Shown: positions 8,868 through 18,210 of the stretch, piece by piece
Layout of the letters: each line of letters starts with the position of its first letter
Position numbering within the stretch: position 1 is the first letter of the stretch
Assembly (NCBI GenBank): GCA_024235635.1
Contig: JACKMA010000001.1
Coordinates: forward strand, 310,001-374,000
Reading direction: 5' to 3'
Origin: Zoogloeaceae bacterium
GTDB taxonomy: Bacteria > Pseudomonadota > Gammaproteobacteria > Burkholderiales > Rhodocyclaceae
DNA length: 64,000 bases
Program-made: the position numbers and the translations under genes
The notes under the pieces: generated by a model
Told to the model about the DNA's origin: nothing
The model's database searches: none
What the model saw: the letters and a program-made list of their open reading frames with translations, nothing else

Positions 8868-10867
8868 TCGAGCAGTTCGCCGGCCACGCCTTCGAGCTGG
8901 ACCGCAGTCTGGGACGTGCGCTTGACCGACTCGTTGTTCTCTTCGGCCATCCGTGCGATCGCCTCGACGTTGCGCGCGATCTCGGTGCTGACGGAACCCT
9001 GTTCGCCGAGCGCGTGGTTGATGTCTCGCACCGAGGCCATCACCTGATCCGCGGCAGCGCTGATCTGTTGCATCGCCTCGCCCGAGCGGCCACTCAGTTC
9101 GACGCCTTCTCGCACCCGCTCGACCCCTTGCGACATGGTCTCGACGGCCTCGGCGGTGCCCGACTGGATCGCGTCGACCATGCCGGTGATCTCACCGGTG
9201 GCGCTCGCCGTGCGTTCGGCGAGCTTGCGCACCTCATCCGCGACCACGGCGAAGCCGCGACCGCTCTCACCGGCGCGCGCGGCCTCGATCGCCGCGTTCA
9301 AAGCGAGCAGATTGGTCTGGTCGGCGATTTCGCGGATGGTGTTGACGATATTGCTGATCTCGCTCGACTGGGTGCCCAGTTTTTCGATCACGCCGGCCGA
9401 GCGTCCGACGACCTCCGCCAGCTGTTCCATGCCGATGACCGTGCGTGCGGTCAGTTCGCCGCCTTCGCCGGAGAGCTTGCCGGACGTCTCGGATTTCTCG
9501 GCGGCGTCTTCGGCGTGCCGGGCGATCTCGCCGATGCTGACGGTCATCTGCTCGATCGCCGCCGCCATGCTGGTGGCCGCCTCGCTCTGATTTTCCGAAC
9601 TGCCCGCAATATCGCGCGCAGCCCCGCTGAGGCTGCCCGCCGCAGCCGCCAGTTCGCCGGCGCGGTTCTTGATTTCGCGCACCAGAGCGCCGAGGCTGCC
9701 GGTCATCTGGTTGAACTGCTCAGCGACCTGAGACAGTTCGTCGCGCGCACTGAAGCGTATCCGTACCGTGTAATCGCCGTCGGCTAGCTGGCGGGCGCCA
9801 TCGGTCAATTCGCGCACCGAGCCGAGTATCGCGAAGTACATGCCGACCAGGATGTAGGTGAGCAGGCCGAGCGCCGCGGCCGCGATCCCGAGCTCCAGCG
9901 CCAATTGTCGTTCGAGCTTCTGCAAGCGGGCGCTCAGCAGCCCGCCGACCACCGGACGAATGCTCTCGTTCAGGTGCTCGAGCACGACGTCGATGGCTGC
10001 CGTGCCCTCGGCGAAGAACTTGGCCGGGGGCAGACTCATCTGGCCTTGGACGATCTGCTCGGTCGCTACGTTGTGCATTCTGGCGATGGCCGAGGCGATC
10101 TCGCCACGGGCGCTCGACACCCGCGAACTGTCGGCAATGTCCTCGCTGGCGGCCCGCCTCAGGTTCTCGTCGAGTGCCTTTGCAGTCACCGACAGTTCGG
10201 CCAGTTGCGCGACGACGGCGTCGTGTTCTGCGTACTGGGTCGCACCGCTGGCCAGGATTCCGGTGCCCTTGCCTCGCAGCCGGCCCAGCCGCTCGGTGAT
10301 CTCGGGGATCGCATGGAACATCGGCGTGATCAGGTTCATCGACGCGCCCTCCGGGTCGAGACCGAGTCCGGAGTGCTCGCCGAGGTCGCTGATCAGGCTC
10401 AGCATGCCTTCGACCATCGCCGTATGGCGGGCGAAGTTCTCGGCGCGAGCGAGTCCGCGCCCATTGTCACGGAGGGCCGTCCACTGCCGCTTGAGGGCGT
10501 TCCAGCCGGCATCGAGCCCGAAGCCGGCAGCAGGGCCTGCCAGAACCGCTTCGAAACGGGCAACGGCCTCGTCGAGTGCCTGCGCCTTGGCGTCGACTTT
10601 CGCTTCGAGCGCCTGGCTGCCTCCGAGCAGGCCGGCCGTCAGGCCTCGGTGCTGCTGCATCAGGGTGAGGACATCGATCGCGGCCGGGTAGCTCTCGAGG
10701 CCGCGCTGCTCAGACCGGGTCAATTCGATGTTTCGGTCGAGCTGGATGTACAACTGCCCGGCCATGATGATGCCGGTGGCCGCCGCAATGGACAGGACGA
10801 CGAGGAACTTCGACTTGTAATTCAGTCGGTTGAGCAGACCAACCACGGGTGCGAACACAGTCTTCAC
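8843..10867 (-). CDS. Methyl-accepting chemotaxis protein
   Basis: Transmembrane chemoreceptor, 674 residues. A first membrane helix at about 24-42 is followed by a mostly helical periplasmic sensor of roughly 290 residues (it contains a QQHRGLTAGLLGG stretch like the NIT nitrate/nitrite-sensing fold), a second membrane helix near 332-352, a HAMP domain, and a cytoplasmic signalling domain. The hairpin tip, which contacts CheA/CheW, is the highly conserved IADQTNLLALNAAIEAARAG. No CheR-binding NWETF tail is present. The ligand is unknown; the NIT resemblance is only suggestive. It stands alone, with no che genes nearby. Confidence 0.95.
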   Translation of the reverse strand: MKTVFAPVVGLLNRLNYKSKFLVVLSIAAATGIIMAGQLYIQLDRNIELTRSEQRGLESYPAAIDVLTLMQQHRGLTAGLLGGSQALEAKVDAKAQALDEAVARFEAVLAGPAAGFGLDAGWNALKRQWTALRDNGRGLARAENFARHTAMVEGMLSLISDLGEHSGLGLDPEGASMNLITPMFHAIPEITERLGRLRGKGTGILASGATQYAEHDAVVAQLAELSVTAKALDENLRRAASEDIADSSRVSSARGEIASAIARMHNVATEQIVQGQMSLPPAKFFAEGTAAIDVVLEHLNESIRPVVGGLLSARLQKLERQLALELGIAAAALGLLTYILVGMYFAILGSVRELTDGARQLADGDYTVRIRFSARDELSQVAEQFNQMTGSLGALVREIKNRAGELAAAAGSLSGAARDIAGSSENQSEAATSMAAAIEQMTVSIGEIARHAEDAAEKSETSGKLSGEGGELTARTVIGMEQLAEVVGRSAGVIEKLGTQSSEISNIVNTIREIADQTNLLALNAAIEAARAGESGRGFAVVADEVRKLAERTASATGEITGMVDAIQSGTAEAVETMSQGVERVREGVELSGRSGEAMQQISAAADQVMASVRDINHALGEQGSVSTEIARNVEAIARMAEENNESVKRTSQTAVQLEGVAGELLDQVSRFRV

Positions 10868-10981
10868 GAGTGCCTCCGAATTGCGGAAATTGGCCGGCGG
10901 GCCACAGCCACCCTACGGTCGGTCACCCGAGAACTTTAGCCCATTGCCGACACTCCTCGTCGGGATATAACCTTTGTCATA

Positions 10982-11677
10982 TCATCGAGTTATATCGACC
11001 GACAGCCTGCCGTCCTCGAGCCGCAGGCTGCGCCCGGCACGGGCGGCGAGCGCGCTGTCGTGGGTGACGATGACGAAGCTGGTGTTGAGGCGACGATTGA
11101 GCGAGAGCATCAGGTCGAACACCGTCTCTGCGGTTCTACGGTCGAGATTGCCGGTGGGTTCGTCTGCCAACACGCAGGCCGGCTCCGTGACCAGCGCCCG
11201 TGCGATCGCAGCGCGTTGGCGCTCGCCCCCGGAAAGTTCGCCCGGATGGTGGTCGAGCCGGTGCCCCAGCCCGACGTCCGAGAGCATCGCAGCCGCCCGC
11301 CGGTCCGCGTCGGCGCGCGCCATGCGGCGGATATAGAGTGGCATTGCCACGTTCTCGAGTGCCGTGAACTCGGGCAGCAGATGATGGAACTGATAGACGA
11401 AACCGAGGGCCTGGTTGCGCAGCCGACCGCGCTCGGCCTCGGCCAGCCTGGACACCTGCCGGCCAGCCAGGCGCACCTCGCCGGCGCTCGGCACGTCGAG
11501 GCCACCGAGCAGATGCAGCAGCGTACTCTTGCCGCTGCCCGATGCGCCGACGATCGCAACCCGCTCGCCGGCGCCGACTTCGAGGCTGACGCCACGCAGC
11601 ACCTCGACCGCATCCGGGCCCTCGCGGAATCGCTTGACCAAATCCCGGCAGGCCAGCACCGCCGTCGCCTCACTCAT
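10982..11677 (-). CDS. lolD: Lipoprotein-releasing ABC transporter ATPase LolD
   Basis: ATPase of the LolCDE complex, which extracts outer-membrane lipoproteins from the inner membrane and passes them to LolA. The 231-residue product has Walker A GASGSGKST, the ABC signature LSGGERQ and Walker B VLADEP. It starts at ATG 11677, overlapping the lolC stop by 8 nt, so translation is coupled; an upstream in-frame GTG at 11713 lies inside lolC and is less likely. The MacB/YbbA families are close relatives, but linkage to lolC settles the name. Confidence 0.95.
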   Translation of the reverse strand: MSEATAVLACRDLVKRFREGPDAVEVLRGVSLEVGAGERVAIVGASGSGKSTLLHLLGGLDVPSAGEVRLAGRQVSRLAEAERGRLRNQALGFVYQFHHLLPEFTALENVAMPLYIRRMARADADRRAAAMLSDVGLGHRLDHHPGELSGGERQRAAIARALVTEPACVLADEPTGNLDRRTAETVFDLMLSLNRRLNTSFVIVTHDSALAARAGRSLRLEDGRLSVDITR

Positions 11678-12923
11678 AGCGCAACGCCTCCGCCGGATTG
11701 ACGCGCGCGGCACGCCAGCTCGGATAGATCGCCGCCAGCAGCGTCAGCACGAAGGAGACGGTGACGATGGTCCACACGTCGCTCGCCAGCACTGTCGAGG
11801 GCATGTCGGTGATGTAGTACACCTCCTTGTTCCACAGCGTCGTGCCGAGCAAGCGTTCGAGAAACGGAATGACCACATCGAGGTTGCTCGCCAGTGCGAC
11901 GCCGCCGGCGGTACCGATGATCAGGCCGACCACGCCGATCACCGTGCCCTGCAGCACGAAGATCGCCATCACCGACGATGGCGACGCACCGAGCGTGCGC
12001 AGGATCGCGATGTCGGCGTATTTCTCCTGCACCGCCATCACCAGCGTCGACACGATGTTGAAGGCCGCGACCGCGACGATCAGGAACAGGATGATCGCCA
12101 TCATCTTCTTCTCGAGCGCCACCGCCCGGAAGAAGTTGGCGTGGCTCATCGTCCAGTCGCGGATCGCCAGCCGGCCGCCCATGTCGCTGGCCAGTTCGCG
12201 TGCGACGCGCGGCGCGTCGAACAGGTCGCCGACCTTGATCCGAAGCCCGGACACCTCGTCCCCCATGCGATAGAGCACCTGGGCGTCGGCCATGTGAATC
12301 AACGCCAGGCCGGAATCGAACTCGTACATGCCGGCCTCGAAGATGCCGACCACGGTGAATTGCTTCAGCCGTGGCAGAACCGCAGCCGGCGTCACCAGGC
12401 CCTGTGGCGCGATCAGCGTGACCTTCTCGCCGACCTGGGCGCGCAGGGCATGGGCCAGTTCGAGCCCGAGCACGATGCCGAAACGCCCGGGTGCAAGCGC
12501 ATCGAGACTGCCGACCCGCATGTAGCGGGCGAAGTCGGCGACGGTCTCCTCGTCGGCGGGCAACACGCCGCGGACCAGGGTGCCGCGGACCGCGTCGTCG
12601 AGCGAAAGCATCCCCTGCGCCTGCACGTAGGGCGCCGTGGCCAGTACCTCGGGGTTTCGGCGCACCCGTTCGGAAACCTGCTGCCAGTTTGTCAGGCCAC
12701 CGTCGAAACCCGTCACTTCGGCATGCGATGCGACACCGAGAATCCGGCTGCGGAGTTCGTCCTGGAAACCGTTCATCACCGACAGCACGGTGATCAGCGC
12801 GGTCACGCCGAGCGCGATGCCGGCCATCGACACGAGGGAGATGAAGGAAATGAAGCGGTTGCGCCCTTGCGCCCGCTTGCGCGAGCGGGTGTAGCGCAGC
12901 CCGACCAGCCATTCGTAGCGCAT
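11670..12923 (-). CDS. lolC: Lipoprotein-releasing ABC transporter permease LolC/LolE
   Basis: Membrane permease of the lipoprotein-releasing complex, 417 residues from ATG 12923, the standard length. It begins MRYEWLVGLRYTRSRK, then a first membrane helix (MAGIALGVTALITVLSVM), a large periplasmic MacB-like domain, and three C-terminal helices of the FtsX fold ending ALRYE. One permease gene is seen, so the complex is likely the two-subunit LolF/LolD or C/E hybrid type; that is an inference. Co-transcribed with lolD and divergent from the rpfE-like gene. Confidence 0.95.
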   Translation of the reverse strand: MRYEWLVGLRYTRSRKRAQGRNRFISFISLVSMAGIALGVTALITVLSVMNGFQDELRSRILGVASHAEVTGFDGGLTNWQQVSERVRRNPEVLATAPYVQAQGMLSLDDAVRGTLVRGVLPADEETVADFARYMRVGSLDALAPGRFGIVLGLELAHALRAQVGEKVTLIAPQGLVTPAAVLPRLKQFTVVGIFEAGMYEFDSGLALIHMADAQVLYRMGDEVSGLRIKVGDLFDAPRVARELASDMGGRLAIRDWTMSHANFFRAVALEKKMMAIILFLIVAVAAFNIVSTLVMAVQEKYADIAILRTLGASPSSVMAIFVLQGTVIGVVGLIIGTAGGVALASNLDVVIPFLERLLGTTLWNKEVYYITDMPSTVLASDVWTIVTVSFVLTLLAAIYPSWRAARVNPAEALRYE

Positions 12924-13051
12924 CCTGGCGGAACCGAAGCAAAGCCGCCATTGTGCCTGAAGGCATGCCCGAGACCGCTCAACTGCGACCGAGCCGGAAG
13001 GATCGAGGCCGGCGCGCGTGGTAGCATCCGGGTCCGCCCGGACCGTCCGAG

Positions 13052-14071
13052 ATGCATATCCAGTTCTTCGTCCCCGGCCTGCTGTGGCCCGGCCTGCAGA
13101 CCGAAGCGCCCACGCGCGGCCTAGAGACGCCAGCGCTCGCGCGCCTGCTCGGCGTGGCGGCTTGCGAGCTGGCGCAGGGCCAGGGTGGCGAAGTCGCGCT
13201 GCTGTCGGCTTTCGGACTGCCACCCGCCAGCTCCCTGGCGGCGCTGCGGCGACTCGGTGAAGACGGCCTGCAGCCACCGGATGAGGCCAGCTGGCTGTGC
13301 GCGGACCCGGTCGGCCTGCGATTTGCACGCGATCACCTGCTGCTGATCGAAGGATCGGAGCTCGACATCACGGTCGACGAGGCAGCAGCGCTGATCGCAG
13401 GTCTGAACCACGAATTCGGCGCAATCGGCCGCTTCGAGATGGCAAGTCCGTACCGCTGGTATCTCGGCCTCGCCGGCGGCACGCCGACCACCTTTGCGCC
13501 GTTGGCCGACGTCGTCGGGCGGCCGGTGGCTCACTTCATGCCCGAGGGCGAAGGCGCCGCCGAGTGGCACCGGCTGATCAACGAGACCCAGGTATGGCTG
13601 CACCACCATCCGGTCAACATGGCGCGGGAAGCGGAAGGCCGGCAGAGCATCAACAGCCTGTGGCCGTGGGGCGCCGGCGACCCACCGCAAGCCGCTCTCG
13701 CACCGGCCACCGTCGTGGTCGGCGACGGCAGCCTGCTCCGGGGACTGTGCCGCAGCGCGGGCGTCACCTGTGGTGACCAAGCGATCGACGCGCTGGTCGC
13801 TGCCGGCGACGGCGCATTGGTATGCGTCGATGAGGCCGCCGACGGCGCCCGCCACCTCGACCTCGGTGCCTGGCAACACGCTCTGGCGTCGTTCGACACC
13901 GAATGGCTCGCGCCGGCGCTGGCAGCAATGCGCCAGGGCCCTGTGCACCGGATCTCGATCCACGCGCCGGGAGACCGCGCGACCCTCGTCGCCGACCTCG
14001 TCCGACCGCGGCTGTGGCCGTTCTGGAAGCGTCGTGTGCCGCTGCAGGCATTCATCGCCCGCCAGCAATGA
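13052..14071 (+). CDS. RpfE-like conserved protein upstream of recJ
   Basis: Conserved cytoplasmic protein of 339 residues. The central INSLWPWGAGDPP motif and the gene order directly before recJ match the RpfE-type family first noted in the Xanthomonas rpf region and sometimes annotated as phosphoglycerate-mutase-like. No catalytic motif can be assigned with confidence. Its stop overlaps the recJ start by four bases (ATGA), implying translational coupling. Family membership is recalled from motif and synteny, not computed; the biochemical role is unknown. Confidence 0.8.
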   Translation: MHIQFFVPGLLWPGLQTEAPTRGLETPALARLLGVAACELAQGQGGEVALLSAFGLPPASSLAALRRLGEDGLQPPDEASWLCADPVGLRFARDHLLLIEGSELDITVDEAAALIAGLNHEFGAIGRFEMASPYRWYLGLAGGTPTTFAPLADVVGRPVAHFMPEGEGAAEWHRLINETQVWLHHHPVNMAREAEGRQSINSLWPWGAGDPPQAALAPATVVVGDGSLLRGLCRSAGVTCGDQAIDALVAAGDGALVCVDEAADGARHLDLGAWQHALASFDTEWLAPALAAMRQGPVHRISIHAPGDRATLVADLVRPRLWPFWKRRVPLQAFIARQQ

Positions 14072-15759
14072 GCCGAATCCAGCGCCGCACCGCCGCCCCA
14101 CGCGAAGTCCAGGCCTTGGTCGACAGCGGCGTCGACCCGCTGCTCGCCCGCATCTACTGCGCCCGCGGCGTGGCCGGACGCGCCGAACTCGAGTACGACC
14201 TTGCCGGCCTGCTGCCGCCGAGCGGCCTCAAGGGCGCGGACGAAGCCGCGACATTGCTGGCCGATGCGATCGAAGCCGGGGCCCGCATGCTGATCGTGGC
14301 CGACTACGACTGCGACGGCGCCACCGCCTGTGCGGTCGGGCTGCGGGCACTGCGTGCCTTCGGCGCCGACGTCGCCTACCTGGTGCCAAACCGCTTCGAG
14401 TACGGCTACGGCCTGACCCCGGCGATCGTCGACCTGGCGGTACCCCTGCAGCCCGAGCTGCTGATCACCGTCGACAACGGCATTGCCAGTGTGGACGGGG
14501 TCGCGGCGGCCCGCGCTGCCAGCATGGCCACCCTGATCACCGATCATCATCTGCCCGCCGAAGTGCTGCCGGACGCGGACGTGATCGTCAATCCGAACCA
14601 GCCCGGCTGCCCGTTCGAGAGCAAGTCGATCGCCGGTGTCGGCGTGATGTTCTACGTGATGCTGGCACTGCGGGCCGAGTTGCGCTCGCGCAATGCCTTC
14701 GCCGAGCGTCCCGAGCCCAATCTCGCGTCACTGCTCGACCTGGTCGCGCTCGGCACCGTCGCCGACGTCGTGCGCCTGGACCGCAACAATCGCATCCTGG
14801 TGTCGCAGGGCCTGCGGCGCATGCGTACCGGCCGCGTGCAGCCGGGCATGCGCGCGCTGTTCTCGGTAGCCGGCCGCGAGGTGGAACGGGCCACCACCTT
14901 CGATCTCGGCTTCGCCCTCGGGCCGCGTCTCAACGCCGCCGGCAGACTCGCCGACATGTCACTCGGCATCGAATGCCTCGCCACCGACGACCTCCCCCGC
15001 GCCCTCAACATCGCTCGCGAACTCGACAGCCTGAACCGCGAACGCCGCGCGATCGAGGCCGACATGCAGGCCGATGCGCTGATCGAGCTGGACCGACTCG
15101 ACGTCGCCGGCCAGGCCAGCGTGGCGCTGTTCGAACCGACCTGGCACCAGGGGGTGATCGGCATCCTCGCCGGCCGCATCCGCGAACGCGTGCACCGACC
15201 GACAATCGCCTTCGCCCGCAGCACGGACGGGGAGTTGAAGGGCTCCGGCCGATCGATCGACGGCGTGCACCTGCGTGACGTGCTGGATCTCGTCAGCAAG
15301 CGGCGGCCCGGGCTCCTGCTGCGTTTCGGCGGCCACGCGATGGCGGCCGGACTCGCGATCGCGGAAGCCGACTACCCGCCCTTCTGCGAGGCCTTCGAGG
15401 CCGCCGTGCGGGCGTTCGTCGGCGATCGGCCACCCGAACATACGATCGACAGTGACGGGCCGCTCGACCCCGGCTACATGACGCTGGTGTCGGCGCGTCG
15501 ACTGGAGCAGGAAATCTGGGGCCAGGGATTTCCTGGCCCGGTGTTCGACGACGTCTTCGAGGTCGACCAGCAGCGACTGCTCAAGGATCGCCACCTGAAG
15601 CTCGCGCTGCGCAAGGGGCGCACGCGCTTCGAGGCGATCCGCTTCAACCACGCCGAAGCCGCGCCGGCGCGAATCCGCGCCGCCTACCGCCTGGCGGTCA
15701 ATGAATTCAACGGTCGCAGCACCGTACAACTGCTGATCGACTACTTCGAGCCGGCCTGA
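14068..15759 (+). CDS. recJ: Single-stranded-DNA-specific 5'-3' exonuclease RecJ
   Basis: Exonuclease that degrades single-stranded DNA 5' to 3' in RecF-pathway recombination, mismatch repair and base-excision repair. The 563-residue product, normal for RecJ, carries the DHH-superfamily metal motifs: DYDCDG at residues 79-84 and DHH at 159-161, followed by VIVNPNQPGCPF. A DHHA1 domain with GRSIDGVHL and RFGGHAMAAG follows, then an OB-fold C-terminus ending LIDYFEPA. ATG 14068 overlaps the stop of the upstream gene, which fixes the start. Confidence 0.97.
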   Translation: MSRIQRRTAAPREVQALVDSGVDPLLARIYCARGVAGRAELEYDLAGLLPPSGLKGADEAATLLADAIEAGARMLIVADYDCDGATACAVGLRALRAFGADVAYLVPNRFEYGYGLTPAIVDLAVPLQPELLITVDNGIASVDGVAAARAASMATLITDHHLPAEVLPDADVIVNPNQPGCPFESKSIAGVGVMFYVMLALRAELRSRNAFAERPEPNLASLLDLVALGTVADVVRLDRNNRILVSQGLRRMRTGRVQPGMRALFSVAGREVERATTFDLGFALGPRLNAAGRLADMSLGIECLATDDLPRALNIARELDSLNRERRAIEADMQADALIELDRLDVAGQASVALFEPTWHQGVIGILAGRIRERVHRPTIAFARSTDGELKGSGRSIDGVHLRDVLDLVSKRRPGLLLRFGGHAMAAGLAIAEADYPPFCEAFEAAVRAFVGDRPPEHTIDSDGPLDPGYMTLVSARRLEQEIWGQGFPGPVFDDVFEVDQQRLLKDRHLKLALRKGRTRFEAIRFNHAEAAPARIRAAYRLAVNEFNGRSTVQLLIDYFEPA

Positions 15760-15801
15760 CAGGCTGGCCGGCCGGCCGCGTCGCGACGAACCGGGCGCGA
15801 T

Positions 15802-17619
15802 TCAGTTGCGCGCCTCCGGCGCCAGACGCAGGGCCGGCGATCCGAGCGTCCCCGACACCACCACCGGCAGCGACACACGGCGCTCGCCGGTTGCCAGCGT
15901 ACTGGTCAACCGTCCGGTCAGCTCGTCGTCCGGCGCGATCGCGAGACCGCCGCCGACGTGCAGATTGCCCGCATCGAACTGCCGGATCGCCGCCTTCAAC
16001 TGTCGATCGGTCATGTTCATGCTGACATCCAGCTTCATCGAATCGAAGCGGGTTGCGCCACCGCGCACGACGCCATTACCCCGTTCCCGCATGATGGCGC
16101 CGACGTCGAGTCCGCCGAAGCGCCCGTTTTCGATTTCGACCCGGCTGTTGAGCGCCATGGCTTCGCCGAGTCCGTCGAAACTGTCGGCCTCGGAGGCCAG
16201 TTCCAGCGTTCCGTTGAGCCCCCCCTCCAGGTCGCCGCTCTTGCGCAGCGCCGGCATCACGCGCTCCAGACGCAGGCCTTCGAGCTGGATCTCGCCATTG
16301 AGGGCCACCGGCAACTGTTGCCACGCGATCTCCATGCGGCCGCCGTAGCGTCCGCCAAAGAGTGCCCCCCCGGCCGACATCACGTGGATCCCCTCGTCGT
16401 AGAGCAGGCCGTCGAACTGCAGCGACTCGACCGTCATGCCCTCTAGGAAGGGCGGCTTCCAGTTCTCGGCCGTGCCTGAAACCTCGATCGGGAACGACAT
16501 CGGCAGCGGGACACGATAGCGAATGCTTCCGCCGTCCGCCGTCCGCAGGTTCAACCGCTGCAAGGCGCCGTACTCGACCTCACCGTCCCCGGCGAAGGTC
16601 ATCGCGAGATTGTCCGCAAGCTTCACCCGCAGTTCTTCGACGGCGACCCGCATCACCTCGAACTGGCTGAAGTCGACCCGATTGAGGATGGCCGCGAGTT
16701 GCGTCGGCGTGCCCTCGATGCCGGACAGGTGCACAGTCGCGCCGACGTCGCCCTGCCTGATCAAGGCATACCAGTCCGGCTTTACATCCACCTTCGAAAT
16801 CAAGGTGGCCTCTTCGCCGGCACCCACCGTCAGCCCGGCGAGTCGCAGCACCGGCCCGTCGTCCCAGCCCGGGCGCAGATCCTCGATCGCGATGTCCGTG
16901 CCGGCAACAGCCCGCGTCTTGGCCTCGATTTCACCGCGGAACCATTCCGGCGCCTGCCACAGGATCACCAGCAGGACGCCGATCACCGCCGCTATGCCGA
17001 GCATCACGGCACCGCGGAACAGGTGCAGCAGGTAATAGCGCACCCGGTCCACGAACAGGACCAGCATCGACGGCTCGTCGGCACTGCGCCGAGCCCGCTG
17101 CTTGCCCTTCTTTTTCTTCTTGCCGGGCCGCTTGTCGGCATAGGCCGCACTGATCGACGCATCGACGTCGAGATCCGGCTCCATCCGGCCCTCGGTGAGC
17201 CGATCCGGCGGCAATTCGACCGGCGCCATGTCATCGGTCTCCGGCTCCATCGGCGATCGGGACGGCGTGCGGCCAGCCAGCGAAAATCCTGGCGGAATCG
17301 ACACTTCGGGATCGGGCGGCGGCTCGGTGGGCGGCTCCTCCTTCGGCTCGAGCCGATCTTCGAGCTCGATCTCTTCCTCCAGATCCGTCACCGCGTCGTC
17401 GCGATCCACCGCGAGGCCGTCGCGCAGCAGTTCCATCAGCGCTTCCTCGACCTCGAGGGACTCGCCGAAGCGCCGCTTCATCTCGCCGACAGAGAGCTGG
17501 CCATCGAGCAGCAACAGCGCCGCCCGCGCCCGGTTCGACGCTACCCGCCGGGGCTGCCGCGCAGCGGCCTCGCCCTCCTCGGTGCGCACCAGCACGGATT
17601 CATTGGTAAATAGAGCCAT
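15802..17619 (-). CDS. AsmA-like inner-membrane anchored protein
   Basis: Protein of 605 residues with three parts. Residues 1-95 resemble a small DNA-binding-like or winged-helix module; 95-200 is a low-complexity, Pro/Glu-rich linker with a KKKKKGK cluster; one membrane helix lies at about 205-228; the rest is periplasmic beta-rich sequence. The C-terminal part (VEIENGRFGGLDVGAIMRE and SLPVVVSGTLGSPALRL) is typical of AsmA proteins, the bridge-like lipid-transfer group that supports outer-membrane phospholipid homeostasis. The cytosolic N-terminal extension is not usual for AsmA. Function is inferred by family only. Confidence 0.8.
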   Translation of the reverse strand: MALFTNESVLVRTEEGEAAARQPRRVASNRARAALLLLDGQLSVGEMKRRFGESLEVEEALMELLRDGLAVDRDDAVTDLEEEIELEDRLEPKEEPPTEPPPDPEVSIPPGFSLAGRTPSRSPMEPETDDMAPVELPPDRLTEGRMEPDLDVDASISAAYADKRPGKKKKKGKQRARRSADEPSMLVLFVDRVRYYLLHLFRGAVMLGIAAVIGVLLVILWQAPEWFRGEIEAKTRAVAGTDIAIEDLRPGWDDGPVLRLAGLTVGAGEEATLISKVDVKPDWYALIRQGDVGATVHLSGIEGTPTQLAAILNRVDFSQFEVMRVAVEELRVKLADNLAMTFAGDGEVEYGALQRLNLRTADGGSIRYRVPLPMSFPIEVSGTAENWKPPFLEGMTVESLQFDGLLYDEGIHVMSAGGALFGGRYGGRMEIAWQQLPVALNGEIQLEGLRLERVMPALRKSGDLEGGLNGTLELASEADSFDGLGEAMALNSRVEIENGRFGGLDVGAIMRERGNGVVRGGATRFDSMKLDVSMNMTDRQLKAAIRQFDAGNLHVGGGLAIAPDDELTGRLTSTLATGERRVSLPVVVSGTLGSPALRLAPEARN

Positions 17620-17680
17620 CGGCCATCACCACTCGTTCGTCGTCATCGACATTGTCTCTGAAATCCCGCATCGCGCCTTG

Positions 17681-17709
17681 TTGACCACCTCACGAGCGCT
17701 GACTATACT
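17681..17709 (+). promoter_or_regulatory. Sigma-70 promoter of tRNA-Asn
   Basis: TTGACC at 17681-17686 and TATACT at 17704-17709 are separated by 17 bp, a near-consensus housekeeping promoter. The expected start site, about 17716, lies just before the tRNA at 17724, as usual for stable RNA genes. A GC-rich discriminator (GCGCGC) follows the -10 box, typical of stringently controlled tRNA promoters. Confidence 0.85.
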
Positions 17710-17723
17710 GCGCGCTCTTTCGA

Positions 17724-17799
17724 TCCCCGATAGCTCAGTCGGTAGAGCGACGGACTGTTAATCCGCAGGTCCCTGGTTCGAGCCCAGGTCGGGGAGCCA
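17724..17799 (+). tRNA. tRNA-Asn (anticodon GTT)
   Basis: Complete cloverleaf with a perfect 7-bp acceptor stem (TCCCCGA/TCGGGGA), D-loop AGCTCAGTCGGTAGAGC, anticodon GTT at 17757-17759 in loop CTGTTAA, and TPsiC arm with GGTTCGAGCCC. The discriminator is G and the 3' CCA is encoded. The anticodon stem has one A-C mismatch at its base. Decodes AAC/AAU. Confidence 0.97.
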
Positions 17800-17813
17800 A
17801 GACACCGCACAAG

Positions 17814-17839
17814 GCCCAGCCGCATGGTTGGGCTTTTTT
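17814..17839 (+). terminator. Rho-independent terminator after tRNA-Asn
   Basis: An 8-bp stem, GCCCAGCC / GGTTGGGC with one G-T pair and a 4-nt loop, is followed directly by six T residues. It ends the tRNA transcript 15 bp after the CCA. Confidence 0.9.
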
Positions 17840-18210
17840 GCATTTGCTCACCCTGGCCGCTCCACCGGGCCACAGCGCAACTTTCGGCACTGCTGCGTCA
17901 TCGATCGCCACGTTCGTCACCGCTAGGCCGCCACCGCGCCGTCGATCGGCAAGGCGGCCGTCATGCTACAGGGTGTCTACGGCCGCAATCGAGGAACTTC
18001 AATACGGAAGCATCCCGGCGTGGTGTTACAGGCGATGGTCGGCAAGCAAGAGCATCTTCCCGTGCTGCCGAGTGGATAACGGGCGTGCATCCCCGTGCCG
18101 TCCACTGCCGCTGGCGGCCGAGCCCGTCGTCCAGGTCACGTCTGCACCGGTGCGCCTCTAGGCTCGAGATCCCCCGCCTTCGATGGCGCAGGAGAACTCC
18201 GCCGGATGCA
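17840..18210. other. Non-coding stretch, nothing recognised
   Basis: About 370 bp between the tRNA terminator and the end of the next gene. No open frame here has protein-like composition, and I see no RNA fold, repeat or attachment-site core. tRNA 3' ends are common integration sites, but no repeat of the tRNA end was found downstream. Confidence 0.5.
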
